NCBI RefSeq assembly: GCF_001613005.1
Contig: NZ_BDBN01000098.1
Span: 1-33,114 of the forward strand
DNA: 33,114 nucleotides
Direction: 5' to 3'
From: Nocardia nova NBRC 15556
GTDB lineage: Bacteria; Actinomycetota; Actinomycetes; Mycobacteriales; Mycobacteriaceae
In this document: in pieces, positions 25,693 to 33,114 of the stretch
Numbering within the stretch: the first letter of the stretch is position 1
Layout of the letters: the number at the start of each line of letters is the position of its first letter
Program-made: the position numbers and the translations under genes
Notes under the pieces: model-generated
The model's input: only the letters and a program-made list of their open reading frames with translations
Told to the model about the DNA's origin: nothing
Database searches by the model: none

Positions 25693-26273
25693 TAGGGCAA
25701 CCGGCTGTATTTGATGAACGACACTCCGTCCTCGAACACCCGGCCGGTGAGCACCCGGAACAGCGCCGGCTCGGGCAGCCGCGGTCCCGCGCCGAACAGC
25801 GGCCGGCCGTGCCCCAGCACGATCGGATACAACTTGAGGAAGATCTGGTCGATCTCCGGCAGCAGCGCCTGTGCCAGTTCACCGCCGCCGCACAACCAGA
25901 TACCCGAGCCCTTCTCCTGCTTGAGCCCGCGCACGCGCCCCAGCGGGTCGGAGGAGATCAGCTCGACGTCCGGATCCGGATCGCCGGGCAGGGTGGTCGA
26001 CACGACGAACTGCCGCAGATGTGAATACGGGCTCGACGTGCCGGTCCGCACCCCGAAATCGTGGGTCTTGCGACCCATGATCACGGTGTCGAAACTTTCG
26101 CCCGGACTGTCGATCCCGAGCGATTCCCGGATCTTGGTCGGTAACGTCTCCGGATACTGCGCGGTGATGGCGGGGCCGTGGTCACCGCCGACCGGGAAGA
26201 AGTCGACCGATCCGTCCGAGGTGGCGATATACCCGTCGATGGTCGAGGCCACGAAGTAGGTGAGCTTGCGCAT
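25692..26273 (-). CDS. DHFR-like (RibD C-terminal domain) reductase
   Basis: The 193-residue protein starts at ATG 26273 with GGGAGA 5 nt upstream; an extension to 26312 is less likely. MRKLTYFVASTIDGYIA and VIMGRKTHDFGVRTG are typical of the dihydrofolate-reductase-like family of YwjB/YyaP type, and FGAGPRLPEPALFRVL ends the domain. Such proteins bind NADPH, but their substrates are mostly unknown; it is not the housekeeping DHFR. It forms a two-gene unit with the PHP gene. Confidence 0.87.
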   Translation of the reverse strand: MRKLTYFVASTIDGYIATSDGSVDFFPVGGDHGPAITAQYPETLPTKIRESLGIDSPGESFDTVIMGRKTHDFGVRTGTSSPYSHLRQFVVSTTLPGDPDPDVELISSDPLGRVRGLKQEKGSGIWLCGGGELAQALLPEIDQIFLKLYPIVLGHGRPLFGAGPRLPEPALFRVLTGRVFEDGVSFIKYSRLP

Positions 26274-26282
26274 CCGCTCTCC

Positions 26283-26294
26283 CTTCGTACGAAG
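26283..26294. promoter_or_regulatory. 12-bp perfect palindrome upstream of the DHFR-like gene
   Basis: CTTCGTACGAAG is self-complementary and sits 10-21 bp upstream of the ATG of the reductase gene, touching its ribosome binding site. A dimeric repressor bound here would block translation start or transcription. The fpg gene ends about 40 bp further upstream. It may be chance; no regulator gene is adjacent. Confidence 0.25.
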
Positions 26295-26336
26295 TGGCTT
26301 TATCGGACACACCGCAAATTTAGCGCGTGCTCGCCG

Positions 26337-27194
26337 CTATCGCCGGGGCTTCGGCTGGCAGCGCGGACAGGAGTAGGACGAGCGGTTCATGAACTTCTCG
26401 CGGCGGATCGGCGCGCCGCAGCGACGGCACGGTTCGTCCTCGCGGCCGTAGGCGGCCAGCGACCGCTCGAAGTATCCGGAATTGCCGTTGACGTTGACAT
26501 ACAGCGCGTCGAAGGAGGTGCCGCCGGCGTCGAGGGCCGCACCCATCACCGCCTGCACCTCGCTCAGCAGCCGCCGCAGCGCGGGCCGGGTGAGCGCCGC
26601 GGCGGGGCGTTCGCCGTGGATGCGGGCTCGCCACAACGCCTCGTCGGCGTAGATGTTGCCGATACCCGACACCACCGTCTGATCCAGCAGCACCCGCTTG
26701 ATCTCGGAGGATTTGGTCCGCATCCGCGCGACCACGGCCTCGGTATCGAAACGGGGGTCGAGCGGATCGCGCGCGATGTGGGCGACCGATTCCGGCAGTT
26801 CCTCACCGTCGAGAGCGATGAGCCGGTTCAGCGCCCAGCCACCGAAGGTGCGCTGATCGATGAAGCGCAGCTGGGTGCCGTTGTCGAGTCCGGCGACGAT
26901 ATGCGCGTGCTTCTCCAGCGGCGCCTGCGCGGACTGTACGAGCATCTGCCCGCTCATCCCCAGGTGGACGACGAGTGCGGCATCGGGATCGTCGAAGGTC
27001 AGCCAGAGGAATTTGCCGCGGCGGCGGGCGGATTCGATCCGCAGGCCCGCCATCCGGCCGGCCAGATCGTCACCGCCGAGTTCGTGGCGGCGCACCGACC
27101 GCGGATGTTTGACCAGGACCGATTCCACGATGTGGCCGACGACGTGCTCCTCGAGTCCGCGCCGGACCACCTCGACCTCGGGCAGTTCGGGCAT
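26337..27194 (-). CDS. mutM: Formamidopyrimidine-DNA glycosylase (Fpg/MutM)
   Basis: Fpg removes 8-oxoguanine and formamidopyrimidines from DNA and nicks the abasic site. The 285-residue enzyme starts MPELPEVEVVRRGL, with the catalytic Pro2 and Glu3, has NIYADEALWRARIHGERPAAAL (DNA-binding H2TH region) and ends with the zinc finger CRRCGAPIRREKF/CPRCQ, residues about 255-281. The ATG overlaps the rnc stop as TGATG. Order rnc-fpg is as in mycobacteria. Confidence 0.97.
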   Translation of the reverse strand: MPELPEVEVVRRGLEEHVVGHIVESVLVKHPRSVRRHELGGDDLAGRMAGLRIESARRRGKFLWLTFDDPDAALVVHLGMSGQMLVQSAQAPLEKHAHIVAGLDNGTQLRFIDQRTFGGWALNRLIALDGEELPESVAHIARDPLDPRFDTEAVVARMRTKSSEIKRVLLDQTVVSGIGNIYADEALWRARIHGERPAAALTRPALRRLLSEVQAVMGAALDAGGTSFDALYVNVNGNSGYFERSLAAYGREDEPCRRCGAPIRREKFMNRSSYSCPRCQPKPRR

Positions 27195-27949
27195 CAGTCA
27201 CCGGCTTCGGCGGAACCGTCCGCGGTGAGCGCCTGCCACGCAGCGCCCGCGGCCTTCTGCTCGGCTTCCTTCTTCGACCGGCCGACGCCCTGCCCGTAGG
27301 CCTGGCCACCGATCACCGCGGTGGCGGTGAATTCCTTGTCGTGGTCGGGACCGGTCGAGGTGATCTCGTAGCTGGGCACGCCGATGCCGCGTTCCGCGGT
27401 GAGCTCCTGCAGACTGGTCTTCCAGTCCAGGCCGGCGCCCATCCGGGGACCGCGTTCGAGCAGTTCGGCGAACAGCCGCAGCACGACTCCGCGCGCGACC
27501 TCGATGCCGTGTTGCAGATGGACCGCACCCAGCAGCGACTCCATCCCATCGGCGAGAATGCTCGCCTTGTCCCGGCCGCCGGTGAGTTCCTCGCCCTTAC
27601 CGAGCAGCAGATGACGGCCGAGGCCGCCCGCACCCAGGCCGCGCGCGACCTCGGCCAGGGCATGCATGTTCACCACACTGGCGCGCAGTTTGGCGAGCTC
27701 GCCTTCGGATTTCTCCGGATGCTCGAGGTACAGGCGCTCGGTGATGCTCAGACCGAGAACCGAATCGCCCAGGAATTCCAGGCGTTCGTTGGTCGGCAGC
27801 CCACCGTTCTCGTAGGCGTAGGAACGGTGGGTGAGCGCCAGCCGGAGCAGGTCCGGGCGCACCTCCACGCCGAGCGCTTCGAGAAGGCTGGCGTGGTCAG
27901 CGGCATCGCCCGCTGCGGGTGCGTCCGCTTCGTCCTTACCGGCGGTCAC
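27194..27949 (-). CDS. rnc: Ribonuclease III
   Basis: RNase III cuts double-stranded RNA during rRNA and mRNA processing. The 251-residue product starts at GTG 27949, 23 bp after the rpmF stop, which gives normal family length; the frame is open upstream through rpmF but that part is unrelated. The signature NERLEFLGDSVLGLSI, the second metal site segment LADGMESLLGAVHLQHG and a C-terminal dsRNA-binding domain (KTSLQELTAERG, GQGVGRSKKEAEQKAAGAAW) are present. It is translationally coupled to mutM. Confidence 0.95.
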   Translation of the reverse strand: MTAGKDEADAPAAGDAADHASLLEALGVEVRPDLLRLALTHRSYAYENGGLPTNERLEFLGDSVLGLSITERLYLEHPEKSEGELAKLRASVVNMHALAEVARGLGAGGLGRHLLLGKGEELTGGRDKASILADGMESLLGAVHLQHGIEVARGVVLRLFAELLERGPRMGAGLDWKTSLQELTAERGIGVPSYEITSTGPDHDKEFTATAVIGGQAYGQGVGRSKKEAEQKAAGAAWQALTADGSAEAGD

Positions 27950-27972
27950 TTCGCGGCTACCCGATCGGCAGA

Positions 27973-28155
27973 TCAGATGGCCGAGGTGACCTGGCGGCCC
28001 TTGTAGGTACCGCAGTTCGGGCACGCGATGTGCGGGAGGGTCTTCTGACCGCACGCCCGGTTCGGGCAGGTGATCAGGGTCGGCGCGGTGGCCTTCCACT
28101 GGCTGCGCCGCGAGTGGGTGTTGGCACGAGACATCCGGCGCTTCGGAACGGCCAC
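27973..28155 (-). CDS. rpmF: 50S ribosomal protein L32, zinc-binding form
   Basis: The 60-residue basic protein MAVPKRRMSRANTHSRRSQW is a classical L32 start. Four cysteines (CPNRAC and CPNC) form the zinc-binding (C+) version, which many actinobacteria replace with a zinc-free paralogue under zinc limitation. It starts 2 bp after the DUF177 stop, the usual pairing, and is followed by rnc. Confidence 0.97.
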   Translation of the reverse strand: MAVPKRRMSRANTHSRRSQWKATAPTLITCPNRACGQKTLPHIACPNCGTYKGRQVTSAI

Positions 28156-28157
28156 GA

Positions 28158-28817
28158 CTACTTCTCCTCTGTCGTCGAACTTGCCGAACCATGGCGGTCG
28201 GCAAGAGATCGGTCTACGTCTGATGGGGCGTCGGAGACGCCGGAGCTGGGGGTTTCGCTCGCGAATTTCGCAAGCCCCGCCCAGCGAGGGTCCAGTATCT
28301 CATGCGTGTGATCCGGACCCGCAATCGCCATCCGGACACCGCATTCCGGGCACAGCCCGGCGCAATCGGGTTCGCACAGCGGCTGCAGCGGCAATTCCAG
28401 ACCGACGGCGTCGGTGACCACCGGCTCGATGTCGATCATGTCGTCGACGAGCCGGTAGATCTCGTCTTCCTCGGTGGTCTGCTCGGTCGCGCTGTCCGGA
28501 TAGGCGAACAGTTCGGTGATCTCGAGTTCCAGATCGTCGGTGAACGACTCCAGGCAGCGCGAGCACTCCCCCTCGATGGGCGCCGACACCGAACCGGTGA
28601 CCAGCACGCCCTCCGAGACCGCCTGCAGGGTCAGATCGAGGTCGATCTCGGCACCGGCCGGGATCGCGATCAGGTCCAAGCCGATCTTCTCGGGGGCGGT
28701 GACGACCCGATGCACCCGCCGGATCGAGCCCGGGGCGCGCCCCAGACTGCGGGTGTCCAGCACGAAATCCGCGTCGGTCTGACGACGACGCGAACCGGGA
28801 CCGGACTGGGCGGACAT
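28158..28817 (-). CDS. DUF177/YceD-family protein
   Basis: The 219-residue protein starts at ATG 28817. YceD proteins are usually encoded with rpmF, as here with a 2-bp gap, and are linked to large-subunit rRNA maturation. Cysteine motifs CSRCLESF and CEPDCAGLCPECG and the acidic middle stretch match the family; FVLDTRSLGRAPGSIRRV near the start is typical of actinobacterial members. The tail after about residue 185 is Ser/Asp-rich and likely disordered. Confidence 0.9.
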   Translation of the reverse strand: MSAQSGPGSRRRQTDADFVLDTRSLGRAPGSIRRVHRVVTAPEKIGLDLIAIPAGAEIDLDLTLQAVSEGVLVTGSVSAPIEGECSRCLESFTDDLELEITELFAYPDSATEQTTEEDEIYRLVDDMIDIEPVVTDAVGLELPLQPLCEPDCAGLCPECGVRMAIAGPDHTHEILDPRWAGLAKFASETPSSGVSDAPSDVDRSLADRHGSASSTTEEK

Positions 28818-28913
28818 CGGACACTCACTCACGTTTCGAGGGGGTTTGGGCAACCACTCCACAGTACGCGAACTGCGCCGATCCCCCCAAATCCCGGAAC
28901 GAGCGCGGGCAGA

Positions 28914-29660
28914 TCAGCGCCGGAAGTCGGCGGCGTAGTCCGGAATGCCGGTCCCCGAACGCAATTGCTGGCGACCACGGCCCACCGTCCGCAGCGTCGA
29001 GTGCAGCGTCTCCTCGAAATCGGCGAGCTGGGAATCGACATAGTGATCGCATTCCTCGCGCAGCCGGTCGGCCTCGGTCTGCGCGGCGTCGATCAGGCGC
29101 GCGGATTCGGCGTGCGCGGCCCGCACCACCTCGGTCTGCGAGACCAGGCGCTCCTGTTCGGCCTGCCCCTCGGCCACCGATCGGTCGTAGGAGGCCTGGC
29201 CCGCCGCGATCATCCGCTCCGATTCGGTGCGGGCCCGGCCGGTGAGCGCCTCGTACTCGGCCTTACCGTCGGTCACGATGCGGTCGGCCTCGGCCTGTGC
29301 GGTCGCGACCAGGTGATCGGCATGCGCGCGGGCCTCGGCGACCATCCGGTCGGCGTGGGCCTTGGCGTCGGCCAGCAGCCGGTCGGCCTCCTCGCGGGCG
29401 CCGGCGACGGTCTGTTCGGCCTGGTCGTTCGCGCCGGTCACCGTGGCGTCGGCGGTATTGCGGGCATCGGAGACGATCTTGTCGCGGTGGTCGAGCACGT
29501 CCTGGGCGTCGTCGAGTTCGCCGGGCAGCGCCTCACGCACGTCGTCGAGCAGTTCCAGCACATCACCGCGAGGCACGATGCAATTGCGAGTCGGCGGGAT
29601 ACCCCGCGCCTCTTCGACGATCGCGACCAGTTCGTCGAGTGCCTCGAATACGCGATACAT
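28914..29660 (-). CDS. DivIVA-like coiled-coil septation protein (SepIVA-like, Rv2927c family)
   Basis: The 248-residue protein starts at ATG 29660 (MYRVFEALDELVAIVEEARG), with AGCAGG just upstream; this gives a length close to M. tuberculosis Rv2927c. After a DivIVA-like N-terminus (about 1-60) comes a long Ala/Glu/Asp-rich coiled coil (about 65-215) with repeated EADR and AHADR-like heptads. SepIVA takes part in cell division and envelope synthesis at the septum and pole. It precedes the DUF177-rpmF-rnc-mutM genes with a 96-bp gap, in which a promoter is possible. Confidence 0.88.
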   Translation of the reverse strand: MYRVFEALDELVAIVEEARGIPPTRNCIVPRGDVLELLDDVREALPGELDDAQDVLDHRDKIVSDARNTADATVTGANDQAEQTVAGAREEADRLLADAKAHADRMVAEARAHADHLVATAQAEADRIVTDGKAEYEALTGRARTESERMIAAGQASYDRSVAEGQAEQERLVSQTEVVRAAHAESARLIDAAQTEADRLREECDHYVDSQLADFEETLHSTLRTVGRGRQQLRSGTGIPDYAADFRR

Positions 29661-29881
29661 CCTGCTGACCCCACTCTCGTGCCGAACTACTGCTCTCGGC
29701 CCAGTGTGCCCGCATCCCGCGTGTCTGCCCAGATCACCTTCGGTGTGTCGGATGGTGTTTCCTATCCCACACAAATCAAGTGGAGGAAATCTCTCCGCTT
29801 GGTGCTATCTTTTTCTACTGAGCGGTAGACCAGCCGGAACCCGTCACCCTCGGCGTCCGGCACTGTGCGATCGGAACGACA
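29661..29881. promoter_or_regulatory. Divergent intergenic region, sepIVA-like and GtrA-like genes
   Basis: The 221-bp gap separates two divergent genes and must hold both promoters. A less GC-rich patch at about 29755-29825 (with CTATCTTTTTCTACTG) stands out from the surrounding composition and is the likeliest promoter zone. No operator could be defined. Confidence 0.4.
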
Positions 29882-30427
29882 ATGGTTGTCCTTTATCCGG
29901 CACCTCCGGGTATGTGGGTGAACCCACAGCCCGATCCGGGCGTATCCATCGTGCGCAGCGAACTGCCGGCCGAGACGCCGGAGCCGCAGCAGTCCCCGCC
30001 CGTTGCCGGCCGCCTCGCCTCGCGCTTCGCCGACTATCTGCGCGGGGACCACTGGCTGTCGCAACTCGTCCGGTTCGCGCTGGTCGGCGGTTTCAGCAAT
30101 ATCGGCTACTTCCTGCTCTTCTTGGCCTGCTACAGCGGCGGGCCGCAGCTGGCCAACCTGACCGGATCCATCGTCAGCACGGCACTCGCCAACGAACTGC
30201 ACCGCCGCCTCACCTTCCACGCCGCCGACCGGGTCGGCTGGCTCGCGGCCCAACTCGAGGGCGGTGGACTGGCGCTGGCCGGACTCGCCATCACCTCGGG
30301 GGCGCTGGCGGTGCTCGACATCGCGGCGCCCGGCCTCGACGACGTCGCCGAGGCGATCGCCGTCATCGGCATCACCGCCGGAGTCGGCACCCTGCGCTTC
30401 CTCACGCTGCGGCTCTGGGTGTTCTGA
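29882..30427 (+). CDS. GtrA-family membrane protein
   Basis: The 181-residue product has a Pro-rich N-terminal 50 residues, then four membrane helices at about 60-84, 89-104, 121-145 and 155-173. The motifs QLVRFALVGGFSNIGYFLLF, ALANELHRRLTFH and a terminal RFLTLRLWVF are typical of GtrA/DPMS proteins, which are thought to move or present polyprenyl-linked sugars for cell-wall polysaccharides. ATG 29882 follows GGAACG; a later GTG at 29951 would remove the Pro-rich part and is also possible. In Nocardia an arabinogalactan link is conceivable but not shown here. Confidence 0.87.
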   Translation: MVVLYPAPPGMWVNPQPDPGVSIVRSELPAETPEPQQSPPVAGRLASRFADYLRGDHWLSQLVRFALVGGFSNIGYFLLFLACYSGGPQLANLTGSIVSTALANELHRRLTFHAADRVGWLAAQLEGGGLALAGLAITSGALAVLDIAAPGLDDVAEAIAVIGITAGVGTLRFLTLRLWVF

Positions 30428-30724
30428 CTGTTCTGATCGCGGTGTTCCGATCGCCGGGCATTCCTGGACGGGGTGCGGCTGCAACCTGGTCATCTGTGCA
30501 AGGAACCGAGTCTCCTTACCCCACGTCCTAACTCAGCAAACGTCGTTGCGAGTTCTCATCGTGGGAGGTTCGGCAATGCACCACCGTTCGGAGAACCACT
30601 GTCCGGGAAGCCCCATCATCTGGCGGGCCGGTCTGCGCTCGGCCACCTCCCCGCGCCCGCGGGTACCGGTCCCCTGTCCTCTTCTCCCTCGCCCGCGCCG
30701 CACCCGGCCGTACCAGGACCCGCA
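30428..30724. other. Gap of 297 bp without a supported gene
   Basis: An open frame from 30473 runs through this gap into the next gene, but its sequence is Pro/His-rich with no family-like pattern and the conserved part starts only after ATG 30725. No hairpin, repeat or RNA gene was recognised. Confidence 0.5.
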
Positions 30725-31744
30725 ATGACGCACCGCGACACGCGTGCCGAAACCTTGTGCCGCGCAAGCCGGTCAACGGTCCAGGGCGGGGTCGCCGGAC
30801 TGCACCGGCGCCGAGACGCGGTCTCGGCGGGGGTCGGCGACGACGAGATCCGGCGGCGGTGCGCGATCGGGAGCTGGCGGCGGGTGCGGCGCGGGGCGTA
30901 CGCCGAGGCCTCGCTACTCGCGGAATTGGACGGCGTGGCACGGCACCGGCTGGCGGTGGCCGCACTGCTGCCGGAGATGGCGGCCGATGCCGTGGTGAGC
31001 CACCAATCGGCGGCGGTCGTGCTGGGTGCGCCGATGTCGCCGGCATTGCTGGACCGCGTGCACGTGACACGCAATCGACGCCACGGCGGGCGCATCAAAC
31101 CGAATCTGCAGGTGCATTGCGCACCCGTCACCGTGGTGGCCGAACGGCACGGGCTGCTGGTCACCAGTCCCGCCCGCACGGTCATCGATCTGGCTCGCAC
31201 CCTTCCGTTCGAATCGGCGGTCGTCGTCGGCGATGCCCTCGCTCGCGAATTCGGCATCACCGCACCGGCATTGGCGCGCGAACTGGCCTGCGCCCGGGGC
31301 CGGCGCGGCGTCGACGGCGCCCGGCACGTGATCGGTTTCCTCGATCCGCGCAGCGCCGGAGTCGACCACTCCCGGATCCGGGTGTTGCTGCGGCTGCTCG
31401 GCTTCCCGCCGGCGTCCGCGGGTGGGGTGATCCATGCCGAGGACGGGAGAGTGCTGGGGACGGCCGACCTGTATCTCGGCCGAACCGGGGTGGTGCTCGA
31501 GGTCGATGGGCACCGCCCGAGCAGAGCGCGGGCCCATGGCAGTCTGTCGCGCCGCCCGCCGGATGCGGTGTTGCGGCGCTACGGATTTCAGCCGGTCCGC
31601 ACCACCTGGCGCGGTTTGAGTACGGGAGGCACCGCGGAACGCGTGCACGCTGCGCTGAGCCGGTCCCGCGAGCAGCGCCCTCGCGGTTACATCCGCCCCG
31701 CGCCCCTCCCGCCGCCGACGTCACTGCGGCTGCGTGCGCTGTGA
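30725..31744 (+). CDS. AbiEi-antitoxin-like / DUF559-type actinobacterial protein
   Basis: ATG 30725 gives 339 residues. The first half (DDEIRRRCAIGSWRRVRRGAYA, VVSHQSAAVVLGAPM, LVTSPARTVIDLARTLPFESAVVVGDAL) matches the winged-helix AbiEi antitoxin-like family that is very abundant in Mycobacteriales. The second half resembles a DUF559/Vsr-like endonuclease (GTADLYLGRTGVVLEVDGH, LRRYGFQPVRTTWRGL). It keeps the D and E-x-D, but the usual lysine after the DG is replaced (DGHRPSR), so nuclease activity is doubtful. No AbiEii-like toxin gene is adjacent. The role is unknown. Confidence 0.75.
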   Translation: MTHRDTRAETLCRASRSTVQGGVAGLHRRRDAVSAGVGDDEIRRRCAIGSWRRVRRGAYAEASLLAELDGVARHRLAVAALLPEMAADAVVSHQSAAVVLGAPMSPALLDRVHVTRNRRHGGRIKPNLQVHCAPVTVVAERHGLLVTSPARTVIDLARTLPFESAVVVGDALAREFGITAPALARELACARGRRGVDGARHVIGFLDPRSAGVDHSRIRVLLRLLGFPPASAGGVIHAEDGRVLGTADLYLGRTGVVLEVDGHRPSRARAHGSLSRRPPDAVLRRYGFQPVRTTWRGLSTGGTAERVHAALSRSREQRPRGYIRPAPLPPPTSLRLRAL

Positions 31745-31789
31745 CGACCACGATCGGCTCGGCCCGCCCCGACCTGTTAGCGTCGCTGC

Positions 31790-32275
31790 ATGGCTGGAGC
31801 ACTGTGTCCCGGGTCCTTCGATCCGGTGACCAACGGGCATATCGACGTCATCTCGCGCGCGGCTGCGCAGTTCGACGAGGTCGTCGTGACCGTGATGATC
31901 AACAAGAGCAAGCAGGGCATGTTCAGCGTCGACGAGCGGATCGAGATGTTGCGCGAGGCGACCGCCGATCTGCCCAACGTACGGATCGAATCCTGGTACG
32001 GGCTGCTGGTCGATTTCGCTCGCGAACAGGGCATCACCGCCATGGTCAAGGGTCTGCGCGATGCCACCGATCTCGGATACGAGATGCAGATGGCCCAGAT
32101 GAACAAGCACCTCTCGGGCGTCGACACCTACTTCCTGGCCACCAACCCGGCGCTGAGCTTCCTGTCCAGCTCCCTGGTCAAGGAGGTGGCGACCTTCGGC
32201 GGCGACGTCACCGGCATGTTGCCGCCGGCCGTGCACAAACGCCTGCTCGCCCGCATCGCCGAACGCCGCGGCTGA
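31790..32275 (+). CDS. coaD: Phosphopantetheine adenylyltransferase
   Basis: CoaD transfers AMP from ATP to 4'-phosphopantetheine, the fourth step of coenzyme A synthesis. The 161-residue enzyme has GSFDPVTNGHIDVI with the T/HxGH nucleotidyl-transfer motif, MVKGLRDATDLGYEMQMAQMN and SSSLVKEVATFGGDV. It converges on rsmD; in M. tuberculosis both are on the same strand. The ribosome binding site is weak. Confidence 0.97.
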   Translation: MAGALCPGSFDPVTNGHIDVISRAAAQFDEVVVTVMINKSKQGMFSVDERIEMLREATADLPNVRIESWYGLLVDFAREQGITAMVKGLRDATDLGYEMQMAQMNKHLSGVDTYFLATNPALSFLSSSLVKEVATFGGDVTGMLPPAVHKRLLARIAERRG

Positions 32276-32356
32276 GTCGGTCGCCGTGGCGGCGGGAGCC
32301 ACCGCGGCGGCAGGCCTTGCCGGCGGAACGACCGTCGACCGAGCCCGAGTCCGGGA

Positions 32357-32914
32357 TTATCCGTGGTATTCCGCCAGATCGACGCGAGTTTCGCCGTATC
32401 GGCGCGACTTCAACGCCGAATAACCTGCGGGCCATGCCGTTTCCGGTGATCGCGCCGACCGCTCGATGACGATCAGCGCGTCCCCGCACAACCAGCCGTT
32501 GGCCGACAACGCCCGCAGGTCGGCCTCGACAGCGGCGTCGGCGACCGCGTAGGGCGGGTCGGACAGCACCAGGTCGTACGGTTCGGCGGGTGCTGTCGCC
32601 AGCACGGACGCGACTGTGCCCAGGCGCAATTCGGCGCCGGGCACATCCAGATCCGCGATATTGCCGCGAATCACCGCGGCCGCCTTGCGATCGGATTCGA
32701 TCAGCAGCGCATGGGACGCACCGCGCGACAGCGCCTCCAGACCGAGGGCGCCGGACCCGGCATAGAGGTCGAGCACCCGGATGCCGTCGAAATCCATGCG
32801 CGCGGAAAGCGCGTTGAACAGCGCTTCCCGCACCCGGTCCGAGGTCGGCCTGGTCCCCGCGGGCGGAACCCGCAGTCGCCGACCACCGGCCGTGCCCGCG
32901 ACGATCCGGGTCAC
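32357..32914 (-). CDS. rsmD: 16S rRNA (guanine966-N2)-methyltransferase RsmD
   Basis: RsmD methylates G966 in the 30S subunit. GTG 32914 was chosen because the family N-terminus VTRIVAGTAGGRRLRVPPAG begins there and a GGGGGGAT lies about 5 nt upstream; the result is 185 residues. The SAM motif VLDLYAGSGALGLEALSRGA and the catalytic SDPPYA are clear. It follows the pyruvate carboxylase gene on the same strand by about 100 bp, as in mycobacteria. Confidence 0.95.
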   Translation of the reverse strand: MTRIVAGTAGGRRLRVPPAGTRPTSDRVREALFNALSARMDFDGIRVLDLYAGSGALGLEALSRGASHALLIESDRKAAAVIRGNIADLDVPGAELRLGTVASVLATAPAEPYDLVLSDPPYAVADAAVEADLRALSANGWLCGDALIVIERSARSPETAWPAGYSALKSRRYGETRVDLAEYHG

Positions 32915-33016
32915 CGCGATCCCCCCGCCACGGCAAGCCGAGGGCAAGCGCGAGCCGGTCCGTGACCGATCACGGCCGGCCCTCGTCCCGCGCACGAATG
33001 TGGCTGACCGGCATCG

Positions 33017-33114
33017 TCATTCGGCCGATGTCTCGTTCATGCGCAGTTCCACCAGCAGGTCGCCGCCTTCCACCTGCTGCACCGTGCCGATCGCCACCCG
33101 GGCGACGACTCCCG
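33017..33114 (-). CDS. pyc: C-terminal end of pyruvate carboxylase (runs off right edge)
   Basis: The last 32 codons before the TGA at 33017-33019 read ...GVVARVAIGTVQQVEGGDLLVELR plus a short tail. This is the end of a biotinyl/lipoyl domain, with the VEGGDLLVEL strand typical of biotin carboxyl carrier domains. Position next to rsmD matches mycobacterial pca. The identity rests on about 30 residues and synteny, so a different biotin carboxylase cannot be fully excluded. Confidence 0.75.
   Translation of the reverse strand, partial: GVVARVAIGTVQQVEGGDLLVELRMNETSAE

Noticed and set aside
32276..32356. Terminator between coaD and rsmD
   Set aside because: Only short 5-bp stems with mismatches could be drawn, weaker than the other hairpins in the window.

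Overview
The window is high-GC actinobacterial chromosome, most probably from Nocardia or a close relative in the Mycobacteriales. The main reasons are the set smc, osmC, acyP, fpg, rnc, rpmF, DUF177, sepIVA-like, coaD, rsmD and pyruvate carboxylase, which recalls two conserved neighbourhoods of Mycobacterium tuberculosis, and the divergent kdpFABC/kdpDE layout, also mycobacterial in style. GTG and TTG starts and GTGA stop/start overlaps are common. No rRNA, tRNA, insertion sequence, prophage or CRISPR array was seen.

Layout. 1-2503: 5' two thirds of smc (minus). 2592-3029: small secreted beta-rich protein, followed by a perfect hairpin. 3225-5585: two adjacent acyl-CoA dehydrogenase genes that look like a heteromeric pair, ending in two tandem hairpins. 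5762-8910: ectABCD (minus), making ectoine and 5-hydroxyectoine. 8960-10694: an OmpR-type response regulator and a histidine kinase, directly upstream of ectA on the same strand. 11051-12283: L,D-transpeptidase lipoprotein behind a long, apparently structured leader. 12335-17252: kdpC, kdpB, kdpA, kdpF and one extra tiny membrane ORF (minus). 17547-21058: a second tiny membrane ORF, kdpD, a 71-bp tandem repeat carrying two mini-ORFs, and kdpE (plus). 21176-24642: osmC, acyP and a YjfM/YjfC/YjfL-like trio consisting of a Gly-rich membrane protein, an ATP-grasp ligase of the glutathionylspermidine synthase family, and a DUF350 membrane protein. 24667-28817: PHP phosphoesterase, DHFR-like reductase, fpg, rnc, rpmF and DUF177 (all minus). 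28914-29660: sepIVA-like coiled-coil gene (minus). 29882-32275: GtrA-like protein, AbiEi/DUF559-like protein and coaD (plus). 32357-33114: rsmD and the 3' end of pyruvate carboxylase (minus).

How it works together. Much of the middle concerns osmotic and potassium homeostasis: ectoine synthesis with an adjacent two-component system, high-affinity K+ uptake with its own two-component system, and a cell-wall cross-linking enzyme. The flanks are housekeeping genes for chromosome organisation, DNA repair, ribosome biogenesis and CoA synthesis. Compared with M. tuberculosis, osmC-acyP has been separated from smc by about 19 kb and lies on the opposite strand, so the stress block sits in a rearranged housekeeping locus.

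The most unusual parts are three. The kdp region has a tiny membrane ORF overlapping the first gene of each divergent operon and a 71-bp duplication between kdpD and kdpE that keeps a chain of GTGA couplings. The ATP-grasp/DUF350/Gly-rich trio is expected in a lineage that uses mycothiol rather than glutathione. The KdpC subunit carries an insert of about 110 residues with four cysteines.
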